A stretch of 46,638 nucleotides of DNA from Arachnopeziza araneosa. Its lineage: Eukaryota > Ascomycota > Leotiomycetes > Helotiales > Arachnopezizaceae. This document shows positions 1 through 11,600 of the stretch, one piece after another. The stretch covers positions 1 to 46,638 of the forward strand of contig QYAI01000181.1 of assembly GCA_003988855.1 (NCBI GenBank), read 5' to 3'. How positions within the stretch are numbered: position 1 is the first letter of the stretch; each line of letters starts with the position of its first letter. Under the pieces are notes generated by a model. That model ran no database searches. It saw only the letters and a program-made list of their open reading frames with translations, and had not been told where the DNA came from. The position numbers and the translations under genes were made by a program.

Positions 1-1130
1 TACTTTGCTAGAAGTTATTAAGTTTTAAAGTGTACTAAGCTAATGCTAATTTACGCAAATATAATAATAAGTTACATTAAACAATAGTAGCTTGCTTTTG
101 TTATACGTTATTACTAATAATTTTAGTAAATAAAAACATATTTTTTTAGTATATTGTTATACTAAATTACATATAGTTGCTTAAACTATATAACTTGTTA
201 AAGTTTAAGTTAAAGTATTTTATATTTTGCAGTTTTTATTTTGTGTTACTAACTTTAGCATTGTTAGCAGTAGTAGTGCTAAAGTCTAGTAAAAAGTTAA
301 AAATATATTTTTATAAAAGTATTTGCTAATGTAGTACTTTTGCTACAAATTAAGCAATTTTAGTAGCGTTATAGCTTATTAGTGTAAATTAATTTAAGTT
401 ACTGCTTTTGCTTATTATAGCTTATATTTGCTAAGTAAATTACTTTAGCAGTTTAGTTAAATTAATAATTTTTAAAAAGTGCTAAAGCAAGTTTAACTTT
501 AAAGTAAATTTTAAATTAAGTTTTAAAGTTACTGTTATATTAGCTATAAACAGTGTTTAAAGCAATAACAATTTTAAGTTTAACTAACTAGTGCGAATTT
601 AATTTACTTTTTTTTTTTTTTTTTAGTATTGCTAATAAAAAAAAAGTATTTGCTTATAGCTTTGTTAAAGTTTGCTTTTAAGTCTAACTACTAAGCTAGA
701 AATTGCAAAGCAATTAATTGTTAAATGCTTTTTTTTTTCTTACTAATGTTAGTAAGCAGCTTTAACACTAAGTTTGCAGCTTCGTAAATCTACTGTTGCA
801 ACTTCTTACTAATAAAGTTAATGTAGACGTAGCAAGTACTAATAAAAGCTTGCAATTGCAAAGCAAGTTAGTTAGCTTTTATAGAAGCTAATGTAGTTAT
901 TAATATAGTGCTAATTAGTAGCTGACCGATTGCGCAATGTTAAGTTAAGTTGTAAGCTAGTTGCTAAATAAGCAATGCTTTCGAAAGTTAATTAAGTATA
1001 AGTATAGTAATCGATAATCTAAAATGTAGAATTAAAGATCTAAGTATAGTCGTGCTACTAAATTAGTAAGAACAAATTGTAGTGTAGTTGTAAAAAGAAT
1101 GCATTTCTAATTCTATAAGAAGCGGCTATT
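1..1130. repeat. AT-rich, probably RIP-degraded repeat block
   Basis: This stretch is extremely rich in A and T, dominated by TpA steps and poor in CpA, with no open frame of useful length. Such composition is what repeat-induced point mutation (C-to-T on either strand, favouring CpA) leaves in old transposons of Pezizomycotina. No transposase or reverse-transcriptase motif survives by eye, so the source element cannot be named. Calling it RIP is an inference from composition. Confidence 0.7.
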
Positions 1131-1158
1131 TATGTCCGCCTAGCCTCGTCCTAGCCTC

Positions 1159-1192
1159 GTCACATGACTGTCGCACGTGACAGTCATGTGAG
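1159..1192. repeat. Perfect hairpin inverted repeat
   Basis: Two 13-nt arms (1160-1172 and 1179-1191) are exact reverse complements, separated by the hexamer GCACGT. The arms read TCACATGACTGTC and its complement. The sequence is GC-richer than its surroundings and is followed by a GTGAATAATCTC string that occurs again near 1425-1436, where it is likewise close to a CTGTCGCACG string. It is probably part of a decayed mobile element end. Confidence 0.75.
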
Positions 1193-1295
1193 AGTGAATA
1201 ATCTCAGAACTCGGATATTTAATAAGCTTCTAGTTTAGTAATCGTGTATAAGTTTAAGTTTACAAGTCTATAGATGTATAGTTCACGAGTTTATG

Positions 1296-1335
1296 GGTTT
1301 TGCTACGGGTCTATAGGTTTTGCTACGGGTCTTAG
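1296..1335. repeat. 20-bp direct tandem repeat, two copies
   Basis: The unit GGTTTTGCTACGGGTCTATA starts at 1296 and again at 1316; the second copy ends CTTA instead of CTATA. It lies inside the degraded repeat block and has no coding context. Confidence 0.7.
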
Positions 1336-1544
1336 ATCAATCTTACATAATCAATCTAACTAAATTGAACCCGCAAGCAAGCTTTCCAACTCTACGTGGC
1401 ATTACCCACGGTCTCTCGTATGAAAGTGAATAATCTCGTGACAGCTAATACAGTTCCTGTCGCACGGTCTTCTTTTAATAGTTAATTAATAGTTCTATCG
1501 ATAGTCTTGTCAATAGTTCTGAAGATCGCTCTGCTGATCCTTAT

Positions 1545-1862
1545 TGTCACGAACCTAGGACCCCTCATTCGTGATCACGTGCCTTAGGGCAGACCCGCGA
1601 GGCTGTGGCCAGGCATCCAGGCAGAATAGCGCGATCAGACGCGTTCGGGCTAGATAAAACCCACTGTAGATCTCAGAGCTTCTTGCTCTTCTTTCCTTAG
1701 CTTAGAATGGTCTATTAGAACCTTCAAACCTTACTTTTCCAAAGTCCCAGAATTGGCTTCGTGACACTTATCTCTTCTTATTAAAGTCAGCTTCAGGTGC
1801 TGCCTCAGTTCCTGCCTAGGCCCTCAGGCCTAGGTCCTGACTACCGGGTCCAACCCGTGACA
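1545..1862. mobile_element. LTR-like relic (solo LTR or 5' LTR remnant)
   Basis: A GC-richer island of about 318 bp begins TGTCACG and ends CGTGACA, giving the TG...CA termini and short inverted ends of a long terminal repeat. A TATA-like GATAAAA occurs near 1653. The flanking pentamers CTTAT and CTGAC do not match, so there is no visible target-site duplication. A second possible end is CCGTAACA at 1888. The downstream DNA is again AT-rich, consistent with a decayed internal region or a nested insertion. No family name can be given. Confidence 0.5.
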
Positions 1863-1888
1863 CTGACAACCGGGTCTAACCCGTAACA

Positions 1889-2400
1889 GTACTTTATTAA
1901 AAACTTGCTATTAAAGTAAATACTAGCTAAGTATTATAAATATTTAAATATAAAAAAAATAAAAAAATAAATAAAAAAGTATTACTTATTAGTATATTAC
2001 TTATTAGTATAGTAAAAAAAATTATAAAATACGTATAGAAAAAAAAAGCTTACTTTTTAACTAACTATATCCACGTGATTTGCTATAGGCAGCAGAAATC
2101 GGCAGAAAAAGGGCAGGTGGTGATGTAGCCTGGCATATCAGGCGTCGAAAGAAGTCGAGATCTGTTACTTAATCCCTTGAGCTACATAAGACCAGCACAG
2201 CACATCCTTCCTTTTTCTTCTGGAGGACTTCTCCTAGTCTTGCACACAATCTTTACTTTGTCAATTGTAATTCGCATATCCTCATTCAGACCACACACCG
2301 TCAGGCACCTGGGTTCCAGCCCGCATCTCCAGTCTCCACGTCAAGCCCACTGAACCATAGAACACCTTTTTGACAATTAGACCTCGAAGCTTCTGCTACT
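1889..2400. other. Repeat edge and SEC23 upstream region
   Basis: Up to about 2060 the sequence is AT-rich with A-runs like the block to its left. From about 2070 base composition returns to that of single-copy DNA. A CACGTG box lies at 2092-2097 and a pyrimidine-rich stretch (CTTCCTTTTTCTTC) at about 2207-2220, as is common in fungal 5' leaders. The last part is the presumed promoter and 5' UTR of SEC23. Confidence 0.5.
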
Positions 2401-5021
2401 ATGGATATCGATAGCCTGAAGGAGCAGTGGTCTGAGGTTGAGGATCGGGATGGATTACGATTGAGCTGGAACGTATTTCCTAGTTCCCGAATGGTAGGAA
2501 AGGGAAATTCCCACATTAGCCCTGAAGGATGCTAAAGAAGAACAGGAAGCCTCAAGGCTAGTTGTTCCAATCGGCGCACTCTACACTCCTCTCAAAGAGA
2601 AGCTGGATTCTCCACTCCTTCAATTCGAGCCTGTAATTTGCAAGCAACCGTGTAGATCAGTATTGAATCCTTTTTGGTAAGTCACCCGAGAGAGAAAATG
2701 AGATGTATCTAATATATTTCTATAGCCAGGTAGATGTTCGCGCTCGACTTTGGATATGCCCATTCTGCTTGTCTCGAAACCCTCTCCCACCTCACTACAA
2801 AGATATTACGGCAAATGCGATACCGCCAGAATTGCACCCTTCCAACACAACAATTGAGTATCGACTTTCGAGACCGGCTCCAAGTCCGCCGATTTTCCTC
2901 TATGTTGTCGACACTTGTCAAGAAGAAGACAGTTTATCTGCACTAAAAGAGTCGTTAGTCATGAGTTTAAGTCTGTTGCCGGAAAATGCTCTAGTTGGGC
3001 TAGTAACGTTTGGGACTATGGTAACAATGCACATCTGGGTTTTGAAGCAAGCTGCTGACACTATCAATAGGCCCAAGTGCATGAAATTGGATACACTGAA
3101 TGCCCTAAGTCGTATGTATTTCGTGGCAGCAAAGATTATTCTGCCAAGCAGGTCCAAGACATGCTTGCGTTGACCTCTCCCGGTCTACGACCGGGAATAC
3201 AGCAGCCACAACCTGGAAGGCCTATACCTCCGATGGGACCAGCTTCTCGATTTCTTTTACCGGTACAGCAGTGCGAATTTCAACTTACTAAAGCATTGGA
3301 GCAACTTCAAAAAGATCCCTGGCCAGTGGCTAGTGATCGTAGGAATCTCAGATGTACCGGAGTTGCTCTCAGTGTTGCAGTTGGACTGTTAGAAACCTCT
3401 TTTCAAAATGCTGGTGGCCGTATTATGTTATTTGCTGGTGGACCTGCAACCGAAGGACCAGGATTAGTTGTTGGCCCCGAACTCAGAGAGCCTATCCGGT
3501 CCCATCACGACATAGATCGTGACAATATCAAGTATTACAAGAAAGCACTTAAGGTGGGTGGGCCTAAACATTTTGTTCTGCATAGGCGTGGATTAATAAA
3601 GAAATAGTTTTACGATAATCTTGCTAAAAGGACCGCTCACAATGGGCATATTATTGACATATTTGCCGGCTGTTTAGACCAAGTAGGTCTTTTAGAGATG
3701 AAAAGCCTTTCGAACTCGACAGGCGGTCACATGGTCCTTACAGATAGCTTCACAGCGTCTATGTTCAAGCAATCGTTTGTTCGGATCTTTGAAAAAGATG
3801 CTGATGATAACTTGCTCATGGGATTCAACGCTAGTCTCGAGGTTCTTACTACGAAAGAACTGAAAGTCACAGGGTTGATAGGGCATGCTGTCTCGATGAA
3901 CAAGAAATCTACTTCAGTTGGCGAGACGGAATGTGGCATTGGCAACACGTGTTCTTGGAAGATGTGTGGCATTGATCCCAGCGCGAGTTATGGTATCTAC
4001 TTTGAACTTGCGAGTCAGGGTGGCCCTACACAACACCAACAGGCGCCTCAGAAGGGCATGATGCAATTTCTTACCTATTATCAACACTCGTCTGGACAGT
4101 TCCATCTACGAGTCACCACAGTGTCACGAAACCTCAGTGGTCCGGCCGGAGATCCTGCAATTGCGCAGTCATTTGATCAAGAGGCTGCAGCGGTGCTTAT
4201 GTCACGGATTGCTGTTTTCAAAGCTGAGGTGGATGATGGTCCTGATGTACTGCGGTGGGTCGATAGGATGCTTATTCGGCTATGTTCTCGGTTTGCCGAC
4301 TACCGCAAAGACGATCCTTCGTCATTTCGTCTCGAGAAGAATTTTACGCTGTACCCGCAGTTCATGTTTCATTTGAGACGGAGTCAATTCTTGCAAGTTT
4401 TCAATAACTCGCCTGATGAGACGGCATTCTACAGGCACGTACTCAATCATGAGGATGTCAGCAACTCTCTCATCATGATACAACCAACATTAGACTCTTA
4501 TACATTCGACCAGGATGGGAGCCAGCCGGTACTCTTAGACTCAACTTCAATCCAACCGACCCATATCCTATTACTGGACACTTTTTTTCACATTTTAATT
4601 TTCCACGGAGAAACCGTGGCAGAATGGAGGAAGGCAGGTTACCAAGATCAGGAAGGGTATGAAAACTTCGCTTCACTTTTAGAACAGCCAAAAGAAGATG
4701 CAAGGGTAGGTATCAACACATTATTCTAGGCGTTTACTTACATTTCTAGGACCTCATCACGGATCGATTTCCTCTGCCAAGATTCATTGTATGTGATGCC
4801 GGTGGATCCCAAGCCCGCTTTCTGCTCTCAAAACTTAATCCTTCCACTACCCACACAACCGGTGCGTACGGTGGGGTTGGCGCACAAACTGCACAGACTA
4901 TTTTTACAGATGATGTCTCGTTGCAAACTTTTATGGATCATTTGATGAAGTAAGTTAAGGTCCATAAGTTCAAAATAAATGCTCATTGTTTGATAGACTC
5001 GCTGTCAGTGGGACCAATTGA
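2401..5021 (+). CDS. SEC23: Protein transport protein SEC23 (COPII coat GAP)
   Basis: SEC23 is the COPII inner-coat subunit that binds SEC24 and acts as GTPase activator for SAR1 on ER exit sites. Seven exons join in frame: 2401-2493, 2546-2676, 2726-3020, 3071-3553, 3608-4705, 4750-4949 and 4997-5021, giving 774 residues (yeast 768). Visible features are the zinc finger with Cys63, Cys67, Cys86 and Cys89, the trunk segment PPIFLYVVDTCQE, the SHHDID motif, the SFDQEAAAVLMSRIAV helical part, FNNSPDETAFYRH, and the C-terminal gelsolin-like part with GGSQARFLLSKLNPS, which holds the arginine finger. All introns are GT-AG and 44-54 nt long. Start is the first ATG, giving MDIDSLKEQW, as in other moulds. 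A Tc1-like element sits 165 bp after the stop. Identity is based on recalled family sequences and is very secure. Confidence 0.97.
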
Positions 5022-5186
5022 GTAATATTCACCGAAACTTGAGCATGGCAAACAAGTAATCGGGCTCAGCAGTTAGGATGGCCTTATGTACTTAGAATCA
5101 TGCATCGGTCAGAAGCTTGATTGTAGTGTGAAGACAATACAAAGAAACATGATCAGAATTGAGCCTGAACTAGACCGTCATTTCTA

Positions 5187-5261
5187 CTATCCCCCCCTTA
5201 GATAAATCTACAACATAGGTGTAGTTTTAGATAGCTCATGCCACTCTTCTAGCCAATTAGA
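5187..5261. repeat. Left terminal inverted repeat of Tc1-like element
   Basis: Matches the reverse complement of 6460-6534 over about 75 bp, from CTATCCCCCC to GCCAATTAGA, with a handful of transitions and a one-base difference in the C run. Confidence 0.93.
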
Positions 5262-5303
5262 AATTATATTATATATTATCACCTTACTGAAATACTACTA
5301 CTT

Positions 5304-6389
5304 TTACCATTTTGTGGGCTCTCCACGAGCGTTAATTACGTCCTCACACCTCTGCTACCAGCTATTTAGAAGAGCCTCAATATAAGAATCAGGACAAGCA
5401 TCCCACGCTGCTTAGATTATCTGCTTTAACTAATCAAGAGAGATGTTTGAGATATTATAAACTGTTTCCCAATAGTTATCCTGTATCTAATTCTTTATCT
5501 AATTCCACACATGCTCAATCAGGTTCAAATCAGAAGAGTATCGTAGCTATTTAATATATCGAATATAGCGCATTTGAAGGTTTCTTGTTGTAAGCTTTGA
5601 TCGATGTGAAGGAGCGTTATCTTGCATAAAAACAAGACCTGGATGTGCCTGTATATAGGCCTTTACTCTAGAGAGAAAGTAAGTATTGTACTTTGCAGAG
5701 TTAATATTCCTCTACTTCTTCTCCTAGAATATGTGTGTAGCTTTTCTTCCTCCTACAATTGAACCGATAAACATCCAAGCTAGCGCACGTAAGTATTTGT
5801 GCTGTACGTTTGCAGGCCAGAACCTGTCAAGGCTATCTTTTCTTACAAGTAACGTAAGAGGTAGTATGTGCTCCTCCTATAGCCCAAACTTCGTCGGAGA
5901 ATAACTGTGACTCTAGCCTAGCCCTTGACTATGTTTTTCCTTCTTGCGCAAAGGCAAGTCTCTCTGCTATAACCTCTAGATCTTCCGAGTACCTCTTCTT
6001 CTTTGCTGTTCGCCGGCAGTACTCTAGGAGGTCGAAGGCTGTATGTAAAGCGTCTCTCCTACGCCTTGTAGATGGAGCTCTGGAGCGCGACGTGGCACTT
6101 GACGCCAGGGAATATAAGTGTGAGAGAGTGAAGCATGAAGCTATTGATCGATAGCTATACGTTAAGGTGTTCGAAGAAGAGGATAGTGATCTTTCTTTTT
6201 CTGGTGTTGCGGCGTAGTTAGGTAGTTTTTCGCATATCTAATTTGCCCTTCAGTAACTCCTAAGGTATCTTCAATTTCTGCCCAAGGTCTATGGAATCGA
6301 AGAGCAGTTTGTATTGCAATTCGATCATCTCGTGACGTCGAGAAGTTATACTGTCGTTGTAATAGGGGGGTCTTTGGCAGTGTGGTCAT
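5304..6389 (-). pseudogene. Tc1/mariner transposase, broken by stops
   Basis: The minus strand starts MTTLPKTPLLQRQ at 6389 and stays open for 75 codons through an N-terminal helix-turn-helix region, then meets stops and frame changes. Farther on, the DDE catalytic part is still legible: MQDNAPSHRS (second catalytic Asp), then YSSDLNLIEHVWN, which in active relatives reads YSPDLNPIE, and a tail ending near RGEPTKW at 5304. Pro-to-Ser, Pro-to-Leu and sense-to-stop changes fit C-to-T and G-to-A transitions. The element cannot encode its own transposase. Confidence 0.88.
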
Positions 6390-6459
6390 TTCTGGTTATT
6401 TTAGAATATACAGTAGAAAGTGGTAAAAGTGGTGAGGAAAGCAGGTGACACCTAAGGCA

Positions 6460-6534
6460 TCTAATTGGCTAGAACAGTGGCATGAGCCATCTAAAACCAC
6501 ACCCATGTTGTAGATTTATCTAGGGGGGGGATAG
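6460..6534. repeat. Right terminal inverted repeat of Tc1-like element
   Basis: Partner of the left repeat. It ends GGGGATAG and is followed by the TA duplication at 6535-6536. It looks closer to the ancestral sequence, because it keeps C/G where the left copy has T/A. Confidence 0.93.
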
Positions 6535-6868
6535 TAGAACCAGGCCATATCCTTGTGAATAGTAAGATGGAAGGAAGATCGTTGAATGTAAATCTGCAAT
6601 AGATGAAGAGGAGCAAGAACTTACTTTTATTTAGCTGAGCCAATCTTAATTTTCCTGGCATGTACACATTGAAGAACTGCTAAACGCTGTGGATCATACT
6701 ACGGCCCCACGCCCACTTGTCAGCCCCCATTCCATCTCAAGAAGCCCACTAGCGCTAATTAAGCGATGGCCACACAACCGTGGAAATAAATCGAAAGTTT
6801 TTGATTCCAAAACTCCTTGATCACCAAACCTTGGACGATCGCGAGGACTCAGTTACTCGCAGCCAAAA
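6535..6868. other. RPL12 upstream region
   Basis: This is the 334 bp between the transposon end and the RPL12 start. No ORF or motif can be named with confidence. The last 150 bp are presumably the 5' UTR. The transposon lies immediately upstream of this promoter. Confidence 0.5.
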
Positions 6869-7623
6869 ATGCGTAAGTGATATTGTTGTACCTCAATTGT
6901 TTAGTGATATATCTAATCTGAACATTTTTAGCTCCAAAGCTCGACCCCAACGAGGTCAAGGTGATGTAAGTTGAGAGTATTCCTGTCAACTTAGATGCCA
7001 GTTTTCCCACTCCTCAAGCCCTATATCCTCATGGCCTATTCTAACTTCGTTCTTGTAGCCATCTGAGGGCAACTGGAGGAGAGGTTGGTGCCTCATCTGC
7101 GCTTGCCCCAAAGATTGGTCCTTTGGGTCTTTCTCCAAAGAAAGTTGGAGAAGATATTGCAAAGGCCACGGGCGATTGGGTATGGCAGAGCTCAACAATC
7201 CATTCTTTTACTCGAACTCTAACCTGCTAAATGTAGAAAGGCCTTCGCGTTACAGTTAAGCTCACTATTCAAAATCGCCAAGCTGCAGTTTCCGTCGTTC
7301 CATCAGCCTCCTCGCTTGTCATCAAAGCTCTGAAAGAGCCTCCTCGAGATCGGAAGAAGGAAAAGAACATCAAGCATAGCAAGTCAATCACGCTCGACGA
7401 GGTCATTGAGATTGCTCGTACAATGAGATTCAAGTCACTATCGAAGGAGTTGAAGGGCGGCGTAAAGGAGATTCTTGGAACAGCTTTTAGTGTAGGCTGC
7501 CAGGTCGATGGAAGAAGCCCGAAGGACATTAGCGATGATATTGAAAGTGGAGAGATTGAGAGTAAGACTGGCGCTAGAATGTGCTTTTGCTTTTGCTAAC
7601 ATAATCTAGTTCCGGATGAATGA
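6869..7623 (+). CDS. RPL12: 60S ribosomal protein L12 (uL11)
   Basis: L12/uL11 forms the base of the ribosomal P-stalk with 25S/28S rRNA and P0 and helps recruit elongation factors. Five exons: 6869-6872 (only four bases, ATGC), 6932-6965, 7059-7179, 7237-7561 and 7610-7623, giving 165 residues, the family's usual length. The protein begins MPPKLDPNEVKVIHLRATGG, continues with the proline-containing LAPKIGPLGLSPKKVGEDIAK segment and ends ESGEIEIPDE. The RNA-binding C-terminal domain contains KNIKHSKSITLDEV and GTAFSVGCQVDG. All junctions are GT-AG. The start is fixed by the conserved MPPK N-terminus, which needs the four-base first exon. Confidence 0.97.
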
Positions 7624-8556
7624 ACAACAACGGGCTGGCGTCTTTATAAGCTTGTATCATGGGCACAGCACTTCAAAATAGAGTGCGCAACCAATGGCAT
7701 TGATTCACTAAATAATTTTCTGTGCAGATGTTTTCTGACAAAACTTTGATGTATTGAACAGTGTGACAAAGGTTCTGACTAGAACCTAGTTCAAAGGGAA
7801 GCAATTCCTTATATCTTCCGATGATATGGTCGATGAAATTCTAGATTCAAAGTTTGCACACACGAGAGGCCCCTTAAACTTGTTCGAATAATGAATTGGT
7901 TTTATTCGCTCCTATTAATAATTCATCGTTGAACCCTTTCTTTACCCCACTTACTTTTCGGAGGCTTTCATGCATTCAAAAAAGAATTGGAGATTTAAAC
8001 TTGGGAAATGTATAAATTCCTTTGGCTCTCTTGAGGTCACCAGCTCCACGACTTATCACTAAAAGCAGTGCACGAGAAACCTAGATATTGATTTATAAGT
8101 CTGCTACTGATCAAGTGGTCACCTATTGTTCAACAATTAGTATAGACTAAGTGATATGAAGTGGTTGTGCGAGTAAAATCGGGATGAATCTAGCGACCGC
8201 TATTCTAGATACCTACCTTGGTGCTTAGTATTATCTGTTCATGTGCTCCGAGGTGACTTGGCATTGTGACTAGGTACTAAAGTCGGGTTGATGTTCGCAG
8301 TTGTTGGTGCCTAAGGCATGAAATACCACTTCAACATTACGCCGCTCCATATGCAGCTATTCTCACCAGCTTCTCTCATGGTAGAACCCTCGTGTGTAGA
8401 GGAATCTACGTGGTTCTTTCTACGAAACATCTGTCTTTCCCCGCCACTTTCCACGGACACCTACCATCTGCGAAACGTTCCCATAACGGCAATATCAAAC
8501 TAAAGAGTTAGGCGCTCGAGGCTGAGGCCCAGAGATGGGAGACTCTGGCAAATACG
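7624..8556. other. Intergenic region RPL12-GT41 gene
   Basis: These 933 bp contain no credible ORF; an open frame at 8318-8503 has no recognisable content. The first part is RPL12 3' UTR and the last part is the promoter and leader of the GT41 gene. Confidence 0.5.
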
Positions 8557-8696
8557 ATGCTGCCTCAGATCCATCCTCCTTCATTCGAATCTCTACCACT
8601 TTCAAACTGGAGGCTGAGAAGTTTCGCCCCTCCACAAAGGGCATATCCCGTAGACACTCGAGATTCCCGCTACGGTCAGTTTCGTGGGCATCATGA
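8535..8696 (+). promoter_or_regulatory. Upstream ORF overlapping the GT41 start
   Basis: An ATG at 8535, in the context AGAGATGG, opens a 53-codon frame that ends with TGA at 8694-8696, in another frame from the main start at 8557. If the mRNA begins upstream, ribosomes meet this ATG first, so it could lower translation of the main ORF. Its presence is directly visible; its effect is inference. Confidence 0.45.
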
Positions 8697-11600
8697 CCCT
8701 TCAGAGCAACTTCTGAGACGAAAGACACCGCAAGGCGTTTTAAAAAACGATTATGATTCATCTACCAAAGCTCCTGCTTTAAAGCATGTTGTTCTGCCGT
8801 TGTCCGAGACATCGGCTCCTTCATATGATTATACTACTGGACTGGGCTCAACCCAGAGCCGTATCGGATACTTAAATTGGAATGTCCAAACTGGCCATGG
8901 ACAGCTACCCCCAATTTCAGCCCAGAATGTTCAGCAATCTGTCCAGTATTTTCATACTGGCCCTCAAATTCCAACAGTCCTTCAACCAGTTGATGGCGGT
9001 CTCTATGGTTCTTACTGGACCGACGGAAGTCATGGACACATTAATCAGTTGATACACAATCCCATATATGAACACAATGTATTACCTTCTGCTCAGTCAT
9101 TCCCCCCCTTTGGACAGACGAATACGAGCGGTGGAATCGACATGTTTCCTCGAATCCGGCATGAGCCTTTGCAACGGCGTACCAGACCTGTAATACCTGG
9201 AAGCAACTTTACATCAACCTCAGATTCGGCCATCTCTCGCCAGAACCCCTCTTCCTTCTCGATTCCCCTAGGGGAAGCAAGGATGCCTGCGCTCCATCCA
9301 ACTAGCAAAACAGGCAATCCTATGTTCAAGGAGAAAACGCTCTCGTGGGCACACAGTATATACGTCGACTTGCTTGCGTACCTTCACAATTACAAAAAAG
9401 AAAATAGGCAGTCGAAGAATCCCAACAATTCACGAACTTACTCGAGAAATAGCATATATCCAAAGCCACCTCGACAGCCGTCATCTTATCTAGAATACCC
9501 TAATTGGTCCGAAGGAGTTTCTAGTGAAAGATTTGTAGAGAGCACTAGAAGGAATAGTGATAATGGTGTCGCAATCACACAAAGTGAATCTTCCAAAGCT
9601 GTTGCTCAATGGCAAGCCCCTGGCAATGCAAGCATAACACGCCACGGCCGCTCTTTTCACCAAGATGTACCGCATTATGTGCCCCCTTTTCAACCGTCAC
9701 CTCAACAAACAGATTCGCCTCTTAGTAAAGCAAAAGAGGCATTAGAAATGCTCACTACGCTTTGCGACCAAAGTGGGTGGCGTTGGATTGATGGAATGTT
9801 GCTTGGCGGATGCCTTGCATATGGACTTGAGGAATATCATAAGGCTCTCGAATGGTACTCCAAAATCATTGCATTAGATTCGAAGTGAGTCGTAGCTACG
9901 TAAATAACTGACGTGGGATACTTCTAACACTGGCATTAGGCATGTTGAAGCAATATCGAACCTTGCAGCCACTTTATTATGCCTAAATAGACGCGAAGAA
10001 GCTGAACAATACTGGCTACAGTCTGTCAAGCTTCGTCCCAACTATTTTGAAGCGGTAGAGCATTTGATTGGGTTGCTTTGCGGGGACCATAGAGGTCAAG
10101 AGGCTGTCGGTATCATCGAATTCGTGGAACGCTCATTACGATTGCTAAAGCCAGAGGAATTCCAGGATTATTATAGTGAGACGTCAAGTAACGCTGACCG
10201 TGACTCATGTGATTCGGTTGGAGCATCAACAGAGACAATTGCCTTTGATTATGATAACGAGACAGACAGACCCTTTAAAATGCCCCTAGTAAGAGAGATA
10301 GACGAAACTTCAAACTCAGCAGGCTTTGCATCTAGCGGATTCTCAATTCCCGGCTCGGAAAACGGCCGTGTTCTAGCCTTGATCCATGCAAAAGGCAACA
10401 TGTTATACGCTCTTGGAGACATCGACGGGGCCTCTAAAGCCTTTGAAGACGCAGTACTCATAAGCGCCGGCAGAAGCTTCCAGGGCATCCAGGACCTAAT
10501 AAAAAGAATAGTTGATGTTCTTTCACTGGATGGCATAAACCCTCTACGTCCAACTTTTAGACCTTCCACATCGGGGCCAACTTCACCGCCTCTGCTACTA
10601 CCACCAGATAAGGCTTTGCAGACAGCAAGACTTGTTTTCACTAAAAATGGGGAACTTCCTGGCCTGTACTATGTTCCCGAAGGATTAGCCAAGAAAGCTG
10701 CCATCTCAACAACTAGCAATTCACTCCTTTCGCTTGCGAAAATATTCCAGGACGCAATGTCAAATAGTAGCTCAAGGCAGAGGATATCGCGGATGCCCTC
10801 TGGTGTTGGTGATATTCTAGCCCTCTATTATTTGTCACTTTCCTTGCAACCAAGCCCATCTACTGCCAATAACGTGGGCATACTGTTAGCTAGTGTGCAA
10901 CAAAAACCTTCGAGACGGACTCTGGTGTCAATGAGCAGCAGTCCGATGAACCCCACTATACCCGGAGTAATCCCTGGTAGCGGTGTTGCTTTGGCGCTTG
11001 CATACTATAACTATGGACTCAATTTAGATTCAAGGCACGCTCATATATATACCAACCTTGGTAGTCTACTTAAAGATATTGGGCAACTGGCAGCAGCAAT
11101 CACTATGTATGAGAAAGCGGTCGCCTGCGATGGTTCGTTTGACATTGCCCTTGCCAATCTTGCAAATGCTGTTAAAGATCAAGGTCGGACAAGTGATGCT
11201 ATCGCGTATTATCGTCGCGCTGTTGCATCAAGTCCAGACTTTGCCGAAGCGGTGTGTGGCCTCGCCAATGCTCTCAACTCTGTTTGCGACTGGGCAGGCC
11301 GTGGTGGGGTAATTTTGGATAGTGGAAAGCAAGACAAATGGCATGTTGATGAGAACGGAATGATTATCGATGGTAGAAACAACGGAAATGGTAGTGGTTG
11401 GATGAAGCGAGTTGTCGACATTGTTGCAAAGCAACTCAAGGATGGTTCGGCTTGGGGGCGTGGAACTCTCCAGGACCAGAATCTCGGCCAATTTATTCTT
11501 GAGCTCGAAGCTGCCGACACTGGTAGTAGATGGTCTGGAGAAAAACGAGAGAGTATTCGGGTCACTCTTGCTTCTTGGATAGGTTCCCGATGGGAAGGAG

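Larger units (their letters stand above)
5187..6534 (-). mobile_element. Tc1/mariner DNA transposon, RIP-decayed
   Basis: A 1348-bp element is bounded by 75-bp terminal inverted repeats beginning CTATCCCCCC and flanked on both sides by the dinucleotide TA (5185-5186 and 6535-6536), the Tc1/mariner target duplication. It contains one decayed transposase on the minus strand. The right-hand repeat is less altered than the left; the differences are mostly C/T and G/A transitions. The element is inserted in the intergenic space between SEC23 and RPL12 and disrupts neither reading frame. Confidence 0.93.

Noticed and set aside
1..200. Telomere-proximal position
   Set aside because: No TTAGGG or CCCTAA arrays are present.
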